This document shows positions 1-7,352 of a stretch of 26,494 nt of DNA, one piece after another (position 1 is the first letter of the stretch; the number at the start of each line of letters is the position of its first letter). The notes under the pieces are model-generated. The model was not told the origin of the DNA and ran no database searches. It saw only the letters and a list, made by a program, of their open reading frames with translations. The position numbers and the translations under genes were made by a program. The stretch is from CAKAHY01 sp041848045 (GTDB lineage: Bacteria; Bacillota; Clostridia; Lachnospirales; Lachnospiraceae), in assembly GCA_041848045.1 (NCBI GenBank), contig JBGZHY010000071.1, positions 1 to 26,494 on the forward strand. The letters are read 5' to 3'.

Positions 1-477
1 CGGCTCGTCCAGCAGCAGGATATGCGGGTTTGCCCCCAGAGCTCTGGCAAGCGCCACCCTTTGCATTTGTCCGCCGGAAAGAGAAGAAATCCGCCGCTTC
101 TCAAAGCCGGGTAGCTGTACCTGCTCCAGTAAAAGCGCCGCTTCTTTTTTCATCTGCTCCTTTTTCATTCCCCGCAAAGCCATGGAAAACGTAATATTCT
201 GCTCCACATTCATGTGGGGGAACAGACGCAAATCTTGGAACACAATGACGGTCTGCCGCTTTTCCGGCAAAAGCCCCGTAATATCCCTTCCCTGCATTTT
301 GATGCTGCCGCCGGTCGTTTCCAGCAGACCGGCGATACATTTGAGCAGACTGCTTTTCCCGCAGCCGCTCTTTCCCAGAATGGATATAAATGCACCGTCC
401 TCCACGTATAAACTTACATCCTTTAAAATGGCATTGCCCCCTAAGGACAAGTGCAAATGACTGATTTCCAAATCCAT
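1..477 (-). CDS. ABC transporter ATP-binding protein, YnjD-like (partial, C-terminus outside window)
   Basis: This is the ATP-hydrolysing subunit of the importer encoded by the next three upstream genes. 159 residues are visible. The Walker A motif GKSGCGKS is at residues 35-42, the Q-loop lies in VFQDLRLFP, the signature LSGGQ is at 133-137, and Walker B LLLDEP sits exactly at the window edge, so the rest of the domain is missing here. The start is the ATG at 477-475, 15 bp after the stop of the preceding permease, with AGAGG about 11 bases before it. The binding protein in this operon resembles E. coli YnjB, so the ATPase is called YnjD-like by context. The domain alone would fit many metal, spermidine or thiamine importers. 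Confidence 0.9.
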   Translation of the reverse strand, partial: MDLEISHLHLSLGGNAILKDVSLYVEDGAFISILGKSGCGKSSLLKCIAGLLETTGGSIKMQGRDITGLLPEKRQTVIVFQDLRLFPHMNVEQNITFSMALRGMKKEQMKKEAALLLEQVQLPGFEKRRISSLSGGQMQRVALARALGANPHILLLDEP

Positions 478-492
478 TTTTCCCAATACCTC

Positions 493-1302
493 TTATCCGT
501 TAAAATATTCCGTCCGTATCCCCTTGCTCCAGGCAGCGGCCAATGCTTCAAACAGGAAAAACACGCCTACCGTAACGCACAGGAAAATCAAAGCATAAAT
601 GCCCGCAAAATTCCGCTCTCCGCTTTGCATATAGGGTACCATCACCACGGCAAAGGTTTTGATGTTTCCGCCGCCGATTAAAAGAGTCAAAAAATACTGG
701 CTGACGGAAATGATATAAGACATGGTAAAAGCGGAAACAATGCTCGGTAGCAAATTGGGCAGACTGACGGCAAAAAAAGCATGCCATGCCGAACAACCGA
801 ATAATCTGGCCTGTTCTTCCAGCCCCTTTCCCAGCGCCCTGGTTCCCTCCTCCAAAAGGCGATTGGCGTAGGGCAGAGAATAAATCAGATGACACAGAAT
901 AACCCCGACGACATTTCCTCCCAGGCCGATGCGCAGGAACACAATTTGTATGCCCATGGCGAACACCGTAGTCGGCACCAAAAAGGGCGCCAGCATTAAA
1001 AAGGCAATCCATTTCTTCCCCTTAAATTCATAAAAGGCAAAGGCACGGGCGCTTAAAAGGGCTATACATACGGATAAAAACGCCGTCACGGAAGAAATCA
1101 AAATACTTAAAGCAAAGGTTCGCAGTAAATCCTTGCTTTTAATCAAAGTGCTTTCCAAAGCCCGTAAAGAAAAATGCTTCGGCAAAATATTCGGCCAGGC
1201 ATAGCGCTCCGTAAAAGCCCAGATTAACAAAGTCAGCAAAGGAAAAATCACCGCAAAGGCAAACAGCCACAGGACAAGATTCTGCGCAAACTTTCTTTTC
1301 AT
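493..1302 (-). CDS. ABC transporter permease, second subunit (YnjC C-terminal half-like)
   Basis: This 269-aa inner-membrane permease belongs to the binding-protein-dependent transport superfamily. It has an N-terminal membrane segment (residues about 9-30) and several further hydrophobic segments. The cytoplasmic loop that contacts the ATPase is visible around residues 155-180: EEQARLFGCSAWHAFFAV, followed by LPNLLPSI. The ATG at 1302 overlaps the stop of the upstream permease as ATGA, which indicates translational coupling. E. coli YnjC is one protein of roughly double length; here the two halves are separate genes. The transported substrate is unknown. Confidence 0.9.
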   Translation of the reverse strand: MKRKFAQNLVLWLFAFAVIFPLLTLLIWAFTERYAWPNILPKHFSLRALESTLIKSKDLLRTFALSILISSVTAFLSVCIALLSARAFAFYEFKGKKWIAFLMLAPFLVPTTVFAMGIQIVFLRIGLGGNVVGVILCHLIYSLPYANRLLEEGTRALGKGLEEQARLFGCSAWHAFFAVSLPNLLPSIVSAFTMSYIISVSQYFLTLLIGGGNIKTFAVVMVPYMQSGERNFAGIYALIFLCVTVGVFFLFEALAAAWSKGIRTEYFNG

Positions 1303-2159
1303 CCCCTGTACTCCTTTGCTTTTTTATACAATAATATAAAATATAAGAATGCGGCAGCAGCCGACAGCAATATCAGGATACCGTTATACGCCATGGCATA
1401 AGGCCGCAGGCGCAAATCGGGCTTCTGAAATTCCAGATAGGTCATAATCGGCAGCGCCCTGGGCAAAGTAGCCCCCATTAAAAGGGGCAGCTCATAAGCC
1501 CCTAAAGCATAGGTGAATAAAATAATAAAGGCGCTCAAAATGCTGTCAAAACACAGCGGCAGCGTCACCTTGCAAAAAGCCCGCAGCTGCGTCGCTCCCA
1601 GGTTGCGCGCCGCTTCTCCCAGCTTTGTGCTGATGGAAGACATCAGCGCAATCACAAAGTAAATGACAAAGGGCACCTCTTTCCAAAGATATGCCAAAAT
1701 AACCCCTTTGCCGCCCGCATCGTACACCCAGAGAGGGAACTGCGCCTGCTCTTTAATGAAACCAAGCTGAAAGCAAATCCTTGCCAGCAGACCGTTTTGT
1801 GAAATCAAGTGAATAAACATCAGCGCCACAATAACATGCGGAACCAGAATCGGCACCTTGCTCAAATGCAGCATAAATCCCCTGTCCTTTTTCAGACCGA
1901 TGAGCAGATAACAGAGAAATACTCCCAGCAGAACGGATAAAAAGGCGGACAGAGCGGCAATTTTTATACTGTACAGCATACCCTGTAAGGTTTCCGGTCT
2001 TTGCAAAATTTCTCGGTAATACAGCAAGGTAGGTTTATATAAACCAAAAACCGGAATTACACCCAAGCTCTGTGTAATTCCGATTATGATTCCTGTCAAA
2101 AATATACTTCCCACAAGCAGCTGCGGCACCAACAACATATATGGTGTCAAACGCTTCAT
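1299..2159 (-). CDS. ABC transporter permease, first subunit (YnjC N-terminal half-like)
   Basis: This 286-aa integral membrane permease is the partner of the following gene. The coupling loop is visible as LGEAARNLGATQLRAFCKV followed by TLPLCFDSI, the usual EAA signature. The reading frame is open further upstream, but the ATG at 2159 (MKRLTPYML) is preferred because it follows the binding-protein stop (TAA at 2163-2161) by one base, and the longer version would overlap that gene. It overlaps the next permease by 4 bp. Together the two permeases would form the heterodimeric channel. Family assignment is confident; the YnjC relationship rests mainly on the YnjB-like partner. Confidence 0.9.
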   Translation of the reverse strand: MKRLTPYMLLVPQLLVGSIFLTGIIIGITQSLGVIPVFGLYKPTLLYYREILQRPETLQGMLYSIKIAALSAFLSVLLGVFLCYLLIGLKKDRGFMLHLSKVPILVPHVIVALMFIHLISQNGLLARICFQLGFIKEQAQFPLWVYDAGGKGVILAYLWKEVPFVIYFVIALMSSISTKLGEAARNLGATQLRAFCKVTLPLCFDSILSAFIILFTYALGAYELPLLMGATLPRALPIMTYLEFQKPDLRLRPYAMAYNGILILLSAAAAFLYFILLYKKAKEYRG

Positions 2160-2160
2160 T

Positions 2161-3462
2161 TTATTTTCCCAGCACTTCTTCCGCCCAAATCTCTTCGATA
2201 ATCGGCACAAGTGCCGCCGGCATTTCCGGCAAACGCTTGGATAAAAGCTCGTCTTGGGAAATTACACCCTGTCCGATATCGACGGTATCAAAGGCCGCCT
2301 TTTGCTCCGTATCCAATTTACGGTAATCCACAATCGGGATGGTGCGCAGCACTTTATAGCGATCCGCCTGCACCTCCGGCGACATCATCTCATTGATAGC
2401 CACCTGTGCTCCCGCCGTGTTGCCGGAATTAACCGCAATCGCAATGTAATTGGTATTGCCGATGGTTCCCTTATCAAACTGGAAGGTTCTGGTTGTTTCG
2501 CTGAAAGTACCGTTTTCAATATTTGCCGCTACGCCGAAGGCCGCATAGGACATACCCATAACCAGTTCGCCGTCCGCAAACATATTCTGTACCGTCGGTG
2601 CGGAATCCGGAAAACTCTTTCCCTCGTTCCACAGATACGGATTCAACTCGCGCAGGTACGCCAAAGCCGGTTCGATTGCCGCCTTTACGGTTTCCTTATC
2701 CGCCGGCATGTCCGCAAACTGCTCATGTCCCACGATATCATAAATAACATTTCTGACAAAGGCGGAGCCTGTAAAATCGGGCAGAGCCGGATAGCTTACC
2801 TTGCCCTTATATTTTTTGGCAAACTCCAAAAGTTCCGCCGTATTGGCAGGAGCCTCCGGTGTAATGGCGCTGTCATTGTACAAAACAAACTGTGCCTTTC
2901 CGTAAGGCGCCTCATAACCCTCAATCGGATAAGCAAAGTCATAACGTACTTCCGCCTCTTCTCCGTCGATGTATTGCTTAAAATTCGGCAGTTCTTCGGC
3001 AAAAGGTCCGAACAGCATATTGTTTTCCTTGGCAGTCTTAAAATTCTCGCCATTGATCCAAATCATGTCAATATCGCCGTCTTTCTTGCCTGCCGCAAGC
3101 TCTCCGGACAACTGGCTTAAAATCTCGTCTATGCCCATAGGCACCCGCACCAGAGTGATATCGTACTTTTCCTTCAAACGAGGGGCAAAATAGGTATCCA
3201 GCCAGGTATTTAACTTATCATCTCCTCCCCAGCCGTAAAAATGCACTTCCGTGCCCTTTGCCTGCTCCACCAAAGCCGCAAAGCCGTCCTGATCCGCCGC
3301 TTCCGTCTGTGCTTTTTCTGTGCTCTCCGCTGCAGCAGTGCTTTCCTGCACCGTGCTTGCCTGTGTCGCCGCCGCTGTTGTCGTCGTCTGCTGCTGCGCT
3401 GCGGAACAGGCGCTTAATAAAAGGCTTCCTATGGCAAGCCATGCCAATATTCTTTTCTTCAT
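2161..3462 (-). CDS. ABC transporter substrate-binding lipoprotein, YnjB-like (COG4134)
   Basis: This 433-aa extracellular binding lipoprotein has a signal peptide ending in lipobox LLSAC (residues about 15-19). A Thr/Ala/Glu-rich linker follows, to about residue 58, then the binding domain. Several stretches match what I recall of E. coli YnjB: FYGWGGDDKLNTWLD, DIDMIWINGENFKT, PALPDFTGSAFV and NPYLWNEGKSFPDSAP. This is stronger evidence than the generic binding-protein fold. The gene follows the TVP38 gene by 4 bp and precedes the permeases by 1 bp, so it is inside one operon. The ligand of YnjB-family proteins is not established. No metal- or sulfate-specific motif is evident. Confidence 0.9.
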   Translation of the reverse strand: MKKRILAWLAIGSLLLSACSAAQQQTTTTAAATQASTVQESTAAAESTEKAQTEAADQDGFAALVEQAKGTEVHFYGWGGDDKLNTWLDTYFAPRLKEKYDITLVRVPMGIDEILSQLSGELAAGKKDGDIDMIWINGENFKTAKENNMLFGPFAEELPNFKQYIDGEEAEVRYDFAYPIEGYEAPYGKAQFVLYNDSAITPEAPANTAELLEFAKKYKGKVSYPALPDFTGSAFVRNVIYDIVGHEQFADMPADKETVKAAIEPALAYLRELNPYLWNEGKSFPDSAPTVQNMFADGELVMGMSYAAFGVAANIENGTFSETTRTFQFDKGTIGNTNYIAIAVNSGNTAGAQVAINEMMSPEVQADRYKVLRTIPIVDYRKLDTEQKAAFDTVDIGQGVISQDELLSKRLPEMPAALVPIIEEIWAEEVLGK

Positions 3463-3466
3463 TTGC

Positions 3467-4198
3467 TTACTCCTGTACTTTCTTTTGTTTTTTCTTCATT
3501 TTTTCCGTGTAGACCTGCTTGGCCAATACTACTAGGAAAGATAAGCCGAACAAAATCAAAAGACCGCTTACCATCCATTTGGCACCGCCGGTTAAAAATC
3601 CCCCCACATAAGAATAAACGATGGTTGCCGGCAACTGTCCGATACCCGTTGCAATAAAAAAGCTTTTAAAAGACATGGAAGTCAGACCCGCCGCATAGCT
3701 GACGATATCAAAGGATACGAAAGGCAAAAGTCTGGCAATCAAAACGCTCATTCTTCCATGCTTCTCAAAAAATTCATCTATATTTTGCAGACCGGACTTG
3801 CTTGTCAGCTTCTCCGCCACATCCCTGCCAAGTATACGCGCAATGTAAAAGCAAAGCGCCGCTCCCGCCATGGCGCTGGACCAGGACAGAATCGCCCCCT
3901 GCCACCAGCCGAAGAGATTGGCATTGGCAAAGGTCAACAAAAATGCAGGCAAAGGTGCCGCAACAGACTGTAGAACCATCAAAAGGAAGGATACGATGGC
4001 GGCATATACGCCGTAGGAAGCTACAAACTCTTTGACCACCGTAAAATCTCCGGAGGCAAACATCCCGACAATGCGGTTCGTCAGGGAACGAACGCTCGGA
4101 ATCAAAAAGTAGGCCGCCGCGCAAAGCAGCAAAATCAGGATTAAAATCAGCTTTTTCCATAAGCTTTTTTTTGCTGTCCAATATTTTCTCCTCTCCAA
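3467..4198 (-). CDS. TVP38/TMEM64 (VTT/SNARE-associated domain) membrane protein, copy A
   Basis: This protein of about 243 aa belongs to the DedA/TVP38 superfamily (E. coli YdjX/YdjZ family). It has an N-terminal membrane segment at residues 14-33, then the VTT domain. The family pattern shows in ANLFGWWQGAILSWSSAMAG, in the arginine segment ARLLPFVSFDIVSYAAGL, and in TGIGQLPATIVYSYVGG. The start is uncertain. The in-frame codon is TTG at 4198, which has no ribosome binding site and abuts a terminator hairpin. A strong site (GGAGAGGAG, 4196-4188) sits 6 bases before another TTG (4181) that enters this frame only if the A8 run at 4165-4172 were one base shorter. TVP38 relatives are thought to act in membrane lipid or small-molecule handling; the role here is unknown. 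Confidence 0.85.
   Translation of the reverse strand: MERRKYWTAKKSLWKKLILILILLLCAAAYFLIPSVRSLTNRIVGMFASGDFTVVKEFVASYGVYAAIVSFLLMVLQSVAAPLPAFLLTFANANLFGWWQGAILSWSSAMAGAALCFYIARILGRDVAEKLTSKSGLQNIDEFFEKHGRMSVLIARLLPFVSFDIVSYAAGLTSMSFKSFFIATGIGQLPATIVYSYVGGFLTGGAKWMVSGLLILFGLSFLVVLAKQVYTEKMKKKQKKVQE
4165..4172. repeat. A8/T8 homopolymer near the start of the TVP38 gene
   Basis: Eight T on the plus strand (eight A in the mRNA) lie just inside the TVP38 frame. Removing one base would join the well-spaced TTG at 4181 (SD GGAGAGGAG) to the TVP38 frame. Either the true start is the SD-less TTG at 4198, or this run is a slippage or sequencing-error site. Confidence 0.5.
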
Positions 4199-4200
4199 GC

Positions 4201-4236
4201 AAAAAGATGGGCAAGCTTTTCGCCGTCCATCTTTTT
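4201..4236 (-). terminator. Hairpin after the first rhodanese gene (terminator or attenuator)
   Basis: The perfect 10-bp arms AAAAAGATGG and CCATCTTTTT (read on the minus strand) enclose a 16-base loop. The hairpin lies 5 bp past the stop of the rhodanese gene and ends 2 bp before the TTG of the next gene. The T run is part of the stem, so termination is probably partial. This would make the rhodanese more abundant than the transporter downstream. Confidence 0.6.
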
Positions 4237-4241
4237 ATTTT

Positions 4242-5015
4242 TTAGTTAAAGGTATACTCTACTTCCTTACTTCCGTCCAAGGTGTTCCATACATTGGTAT
4301 AGCCCTTCTCGACAATGTATGCCGCAGCCTTTGCGGAACGGTTGCCGGAATAGCAGTGTGTGATGATCAGCGTATCCTTTTCTGCCGGCAGAAGGCTGTC
4401 CAGCTTGCTCAAATCATCCACGCTTACATTTACCGCATTGGCAAAATGCGCCGCATCATAGTCCTTCGCCTCTCTGACGTCTACAATGAAGGCGCTGTCT
4501 TTTTGTGCAAACAGCTCGCTTGCAAAAATATTTCCGTAGGTAACAAGCTTATATTCATACTGCTTTACGCCGTCCGCATTCGTCACATCCGTATAGCCGT
4601 TGTCCACGAGAATCTGGGCAGCTTCACCGGACTTCTTGCCGGAATTGCAGTACAAAATCACAGGCTTATTCTTCCATGCTTCAAGCTTCGTATAATTCTC
4701 CTTGAAGGTATCAATCGGCACATTGATGGCATAGGTTACATGTCCTGCTTTGTACTCCTCCGGACTTCTGACATCCACCACCAAAACCGTTTCCTTCTTG
4801 TCCTTGTCATCTTCGATAGCCTGCAAGTCTGCACCTGCCATGGTCTTGATTGCCGTCGCCGTGCTTCCCGCCGCTGCCGCCGTCGTGCTTGTGGAGCTTG
4901 CCGCCGCCGCTACCGCCGTCGTGCTTGTGGAGCTTGCCGCCGCACCGCAGGCTGTGGAAAGTGCCATAGCCGCCATGATGATACCTGTAAGTACCAGCTT
5001 ATTCATTTTTCTCAT
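4242..5015 (-). CDS. Tandem rhodanese-domain lipoprotein
   Basis: This 257-aa surface lipoprotein has lipobox LSTAC (Cys23), a Ser/Thr/Ala linker to about residue 55, and two rhodanese domains (about 60-150 and 160-255). Both domains keep a candidate active-site cysteine, in CNSGKKS (Cys123) and CYSGNRS (Cys221). Rhodaneses carry sulfur as a persulfide on this cysteine, so both domains may be active as sulfur carriers or sulfurtransferases outside the cell. The ATG at 5015 follows GGAGGG by 8 bases. It is the first gene of operon A, preceded by a 37-bp element shared with the other rhodanese gene. The linker DNA contains a 30-bp direct repeat. Donor and acceptor are unknown. Confidence 0.92.
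   Translation of the reverse strand: MRKMNKLVLTGIIMAAMALSTACGAAASSTSTTAVAAAASSTSTTAAAAGSTATAIKTMAGADLQAIEDDKDKKETVLVVDVRSPEEYKAGHVTYAINVPIDTFKENYTKLEAWKNKPVILYCNSGKKSGEAAQILVDNGYTDVTNADGVKQYEYKLVTYGNIFASELFAQKDSAFIVDVREAKDYDAAHFANAVNVSVDDLSKLDSLLPAEKDTLIITHCYSGNRSAKAAAYIVEKGYTNVWNTLDGSKEVEYTFN
4878..4940. repeat. Two 30-bp direct repeats (period 33 bp) in the lipoprotein linker
   Basis: Copies at 4878-4907 and 4911-4940 are identical over 30 bp with a 3-bp spacer. They encode the repeated 11-residue Ser/Thr/Ala linker unit of the rhodanese lipoprotein. An in-frame tandem duplication of this kind could vary linker length between strains. Confidence 0.85.
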
Positions 5016-5090
5016 CAGTAAAACCCTCCAAATGTCATTCTTTTTTTGTGCTTACGTTTCGTTATTTTATCATATGCAACAAGACTTTTC

Positions 5091-5127
5091 TAATTGATTA
5101 TTTCTATCCCCATTTTTATTTATAGAT
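5091..5127 (-). promoter_or_regulatory. Shared 37-bp AT-rich element, copy A
   Basis: The element lies 76 bp upstream of the rhodanese ATG at 5015. It aligns without gaps to 10916-10952, upstream of the other rhodanese gene, with 30 of 37 bases identical. The outer parts (TAATTGAT and TTTTATTTATAGAT, plus strand) are conserved, and the 5-base centre (positions 18-22) differs completely. The inverted half-sites CTAT and ATAG flank the variable centre, as expected for a dimeric regulator's operator. The regulator is not identified. Confidence 0.6.
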
Positions 5128-5145
5128 TTTTTATATTTATAAATT

Positions 5146-6150
5146 TTATGTGAAATATTCTTCCACCAAAGCCAAAAAATCAGGATGTAAATAAGCGTCC
5201 AATTTCTTTCGGGTACTTTCGTTCCGGATTTCCTTCTCCTCATTTCGGTATTCCACCCAAGCCATGGCACACCAGGTCAGCCCCCGCAGACAATTAAGCT
5301 TTACAAACACCTTGCTTGCCTCTTCTATGCCCCTGCTGTCAAAACGTCCCGACACCGCCTGCATATAGGCTTCCATAAAGGATCGACACTGCTCGACATT
5401 TAAAATACTGTCCGTTTTCCAGAAGGTGGTGGTCGGCGCCAGAAAATGTCCCAAATCCTGTGCCGGTAGACCGTAAACCGGCTTTTCCCAGTCGATGAGA
5501 TAATCCCTCTCCGCCGAAAGCAAAAAATTGCTTGCATTAAGCTCCGTATTGATCAGGCAGCGGTACAAAGCTTTGCAGCCCTCCAAAGCGGGCGCCAGAA
5601 AATGTCCCCGTTCAAGCAGCCTTTCTATTCTCATCCGCACCTTGCCGTCGGCAAGAGGACTGCTCGCATATATCCCGAACATCCGCAAACACTCCTCCAA
5701 TATGAAGGAAGTTCCTCCCTCCGCCTGAATTAAGCCATGCTCCTTCGGAAGGGGCTGACTGTGAATATCCGCCAGAATCGGCGCCGCCCGCAGCAAATCC
5801 TGCTCGTATACCAAAGGTACTCCCGGCAAGTGCTCCATCACCAGAATACCTTTATCCAGAAAGCGCTTGCTGTCATCCACATAATACACCTTCGGCACCC
5901 GCCCCGTATCCTGCAAAAGCTCCAGGGCATTCGCCTCGTAAGTCACCTGCTTTTCCAGATGCATCTGGGAAGCGGTGTTGATGCGCAAAATCAGAGCCTG
6001 TCCCGAAACGGGATGACGAAAGGAGAGATTGATATTATACTCACCCCTTGCCAAAAACACATAGTCCTCCACAGGCTCTTCGGGAAGATGGAGCGCCTTT
6101 CTGTACGCCGCACTGCCGACCAGTTTTTCTATCATTGTTCCATAGTTCAT
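5146..6150 (-). CDS. Phosphotransferase of the APH/choline-kinase fold, atypical catalytic loop
   Basis: This 334-aa protein has the aminoglycoside-phosphotransferase/choline-kinase fold. The nucleotide loop is around residues 33-42 (LARGEYNINL), with LILRIN at 53-58. The catalytic (Brenner) segment at 199-209 reads LINTELNASNF, and the metal-binding segment IDWEKP is at 219-224. In most family members the catalytic segment is HxDxxxxN. Here His is Asn201 and the catalytic Asp is Glu203, while the final Asn208 and the metal Asp220 are kept. It could be a divergent small-molecule (sugar or alcohol) kinase or a non-catalytic relative. It is the last gene of operon B, 5 bp after the glycosyltransferase stop, so it may phosphorylate the sugar or acceptor used there. 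A drug-resistance role is not suggested by context. Confidence 0.8.
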   Translation of the reverse strand: MNYGTMIEKLVGSAAYRKALHLPEEPVEDYVFLARGEYNINLSFRHPVSGQALILRINTASQMHLEKQVTYEANALELLQDTGRVPKVYYVDDSKRFLDKGILVMEHLPGVPLVYEQDLLRAAPILADIHSQPLPKEHGLIQAEGGTSFILEECLRMFGIYASSPLADGKVRMRIERLLERGHFLAPALEGCKALYRCLINTELNASNFLLSAERDYLIDWEKPVYGLPAQDLGHFLAPTTTFWKTDSILNVEQCRSFMEAYMQAVSGRFDSRGIEEASKVFVKLNCLRGLTWCAMAWVEYRNEEKEIRNESTRKKLDAYLHPDFLALVEEYFT

Positions 6151-6155
6151 CTTGC

Positions 6156-7352
6156 TTACCTGATATCCTTATATAAACGCGCAATTTTTTCAATGGCAAC
6201 TCCGTCCCGATACATTTTGCGCAGGCGATTCATTTTCCACATCAGCTTCAGCTTGCGGTAATAGCCCCCCTGAAAGCGCCTGGCACTGGTACAGATGCGG
6301 TAGGGCGTCATCCCGAAACGCTCCCCTCTGGCCTTTAAGCTTAAGCTGAACTGATAATCCTCCATAATCGGCAAATCCGGAAACATACCCACTGCAAAGA
6401 AAAGCTCCCGCTCCACAAAAATACCCTGGTCCCCGAACATCACCCGCCTGTCAAATACCCGATGATTGCTGATATAGCGGCAGATAAACATCAAAGGGTC
6501 AAGGCTTTTAAAAGCGATGCCGAAGCAGGCCGCTCTGTGCGTAGCCATCAGCATACGTATCTGCTCCAGGGGCTTGGGCGGCAGGCTGCTGTCACAGTGT
6601 AGGAAAAAAAGAACATCTGCCTCCGTGTGCAAAGCGCCCGTATTCATCTGGTGATTTCTGCCTTTTGGCGCATGCAACAGGGTAAAATCCTTGTGGATAT
6701 ACGAAGTGGTGGCATCCGTACTGCCCCCGTCCACAAAAATAATCTCGCACTTCCCCAGCAAAGGACGCAGCTGCTTTTGCAGAGCAAGAACGGTTTTTTC
6801 TTCATTGTAAGTAGGGATAATCACCGCAATACTCAGGCTGCGCAGCAAAAAACGCCCCGTGTAACTGTCCATAAAACACTTATTCCGTCTTAAGTATTGT
6901 CTGTATGCCTGTATATCCTCTTTGGTATCCAAATCCCTGCGGGTGGTGACAAAGTCGGTACGCAGCTTCCTCTTCTCCGCCTTTTTTAAGGTTTGTGCCA
7001 AAACCGAGGGTGTACTGTATTGCCGTATTTTCAAGATATCTTTTTGTTTTTTTCGCATACCCACCAGGTAGTATCCCCCGTCCACCGTAGGCCCGAAGAT
7101 CACATCCGCAGTCTTAAGCTTGACAAAAGCCTCCGTCATATCGGCGACACACAACTGCGGAATGTCGCTGCCGCACAGCACACAGGCACCGTATCCCGCG
7201 TCCAGCACGGCATCTATGGCAAGATGCATCCTCTCGCCCAGACCTTTGCCCTCCTGGGGTCTGTAAAAAGCATTTTCGCCGAAAATGCGGGTCAGCAGTC
7301 TTTTTTGCGTCTTCTCCGGTACAGCCTCCTGCAGCGCATAATAGATAAACAC
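6156..7352 (-). CDS. Glycosyltransferase fusion, C-terminal part: rest of DUF2064 domain plus GT2 domain (TIGR04282 + TIGR04283 types)
   Basis: This is the larger fragment of a gene broken by a one-base frameshift. Read as it stands it begins at a GTG (7352) inside the first domain. The first about 160 residues continue the DUF2064/TIGR04282 domain (GLGERM, LCGSDIPQL, GPTVDGGYYLVG, RRDLDTKEDI). From about residue 172 a family-2 glycosyltransferase starts: IAVIIPTYNEE, FVDGGSTDATT, GRNHQMNTGA and LHCDSSLP, all typical of TIGR04283. These two families often sit side by side and have been named rSAM/selenodomain- or arsenosugar-associated transferases; no radical SAM gene is visible here. The donor and acceptor sugars are unknown. 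An in-frame gene would run 7512-6156, about 450 aa. Confidence 0.85.
   Translation of the reverse strand: MFIYYALQEAVPEKTQKRLLTRIFGENAFYRPQEGKGLGERMHLAIDAVLDAGYGACVLCGSDIPQLCVADMTEAFVKLKTADVIFGPTVDGGYYLVGMRKKQKDILKIRQYSTPSVLAQTLKKAEKRKLRTDFVTTRRDLDTKEDIQAYRQYLRRNKCFMDSYTGRFLLRSLSIAVIIPTYNEEKTVLALQKQLRPLLGKCEIIFVDGGSTDATTSYIHKDFTLLHAPKGRNHQMNTGALHTEADVLFFLHCDSSLPPKPLEQIRMLMATHRAACFGIAFKSLDPLMFICRYISNHRVFDRRVMFGDQGIFVERELFFAVGMFPDLPIMEDYQFSLSLKARGERFGMTPYRICTSARRFQGGYYRKLKLMWKMNRLRKMYRDGVAIEKIARLYKDIR

Noticed and set aside
2254..3120. Long plus-strand open frame (288 codons) opposite the binding-protein gene
   Set aside because: It is antisense to a well-supported lipoprotein gene, has no ribosome binding site, and its composition (many Arg, His, Ile) is that of a mirror frame.
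4878..4940. CRISPR-like repeat
   Set aside because: There are only two copies with a 3-bp spacer, inside a coding linker; this is a tandem in-frame duplication.
5146..6150. Aminoglycoside resistance gene
   Set aside because: It has the kinase fold only; the catalytic loop is atypical and the gene is embedded in a metabolic operon with no mobile-element signs.
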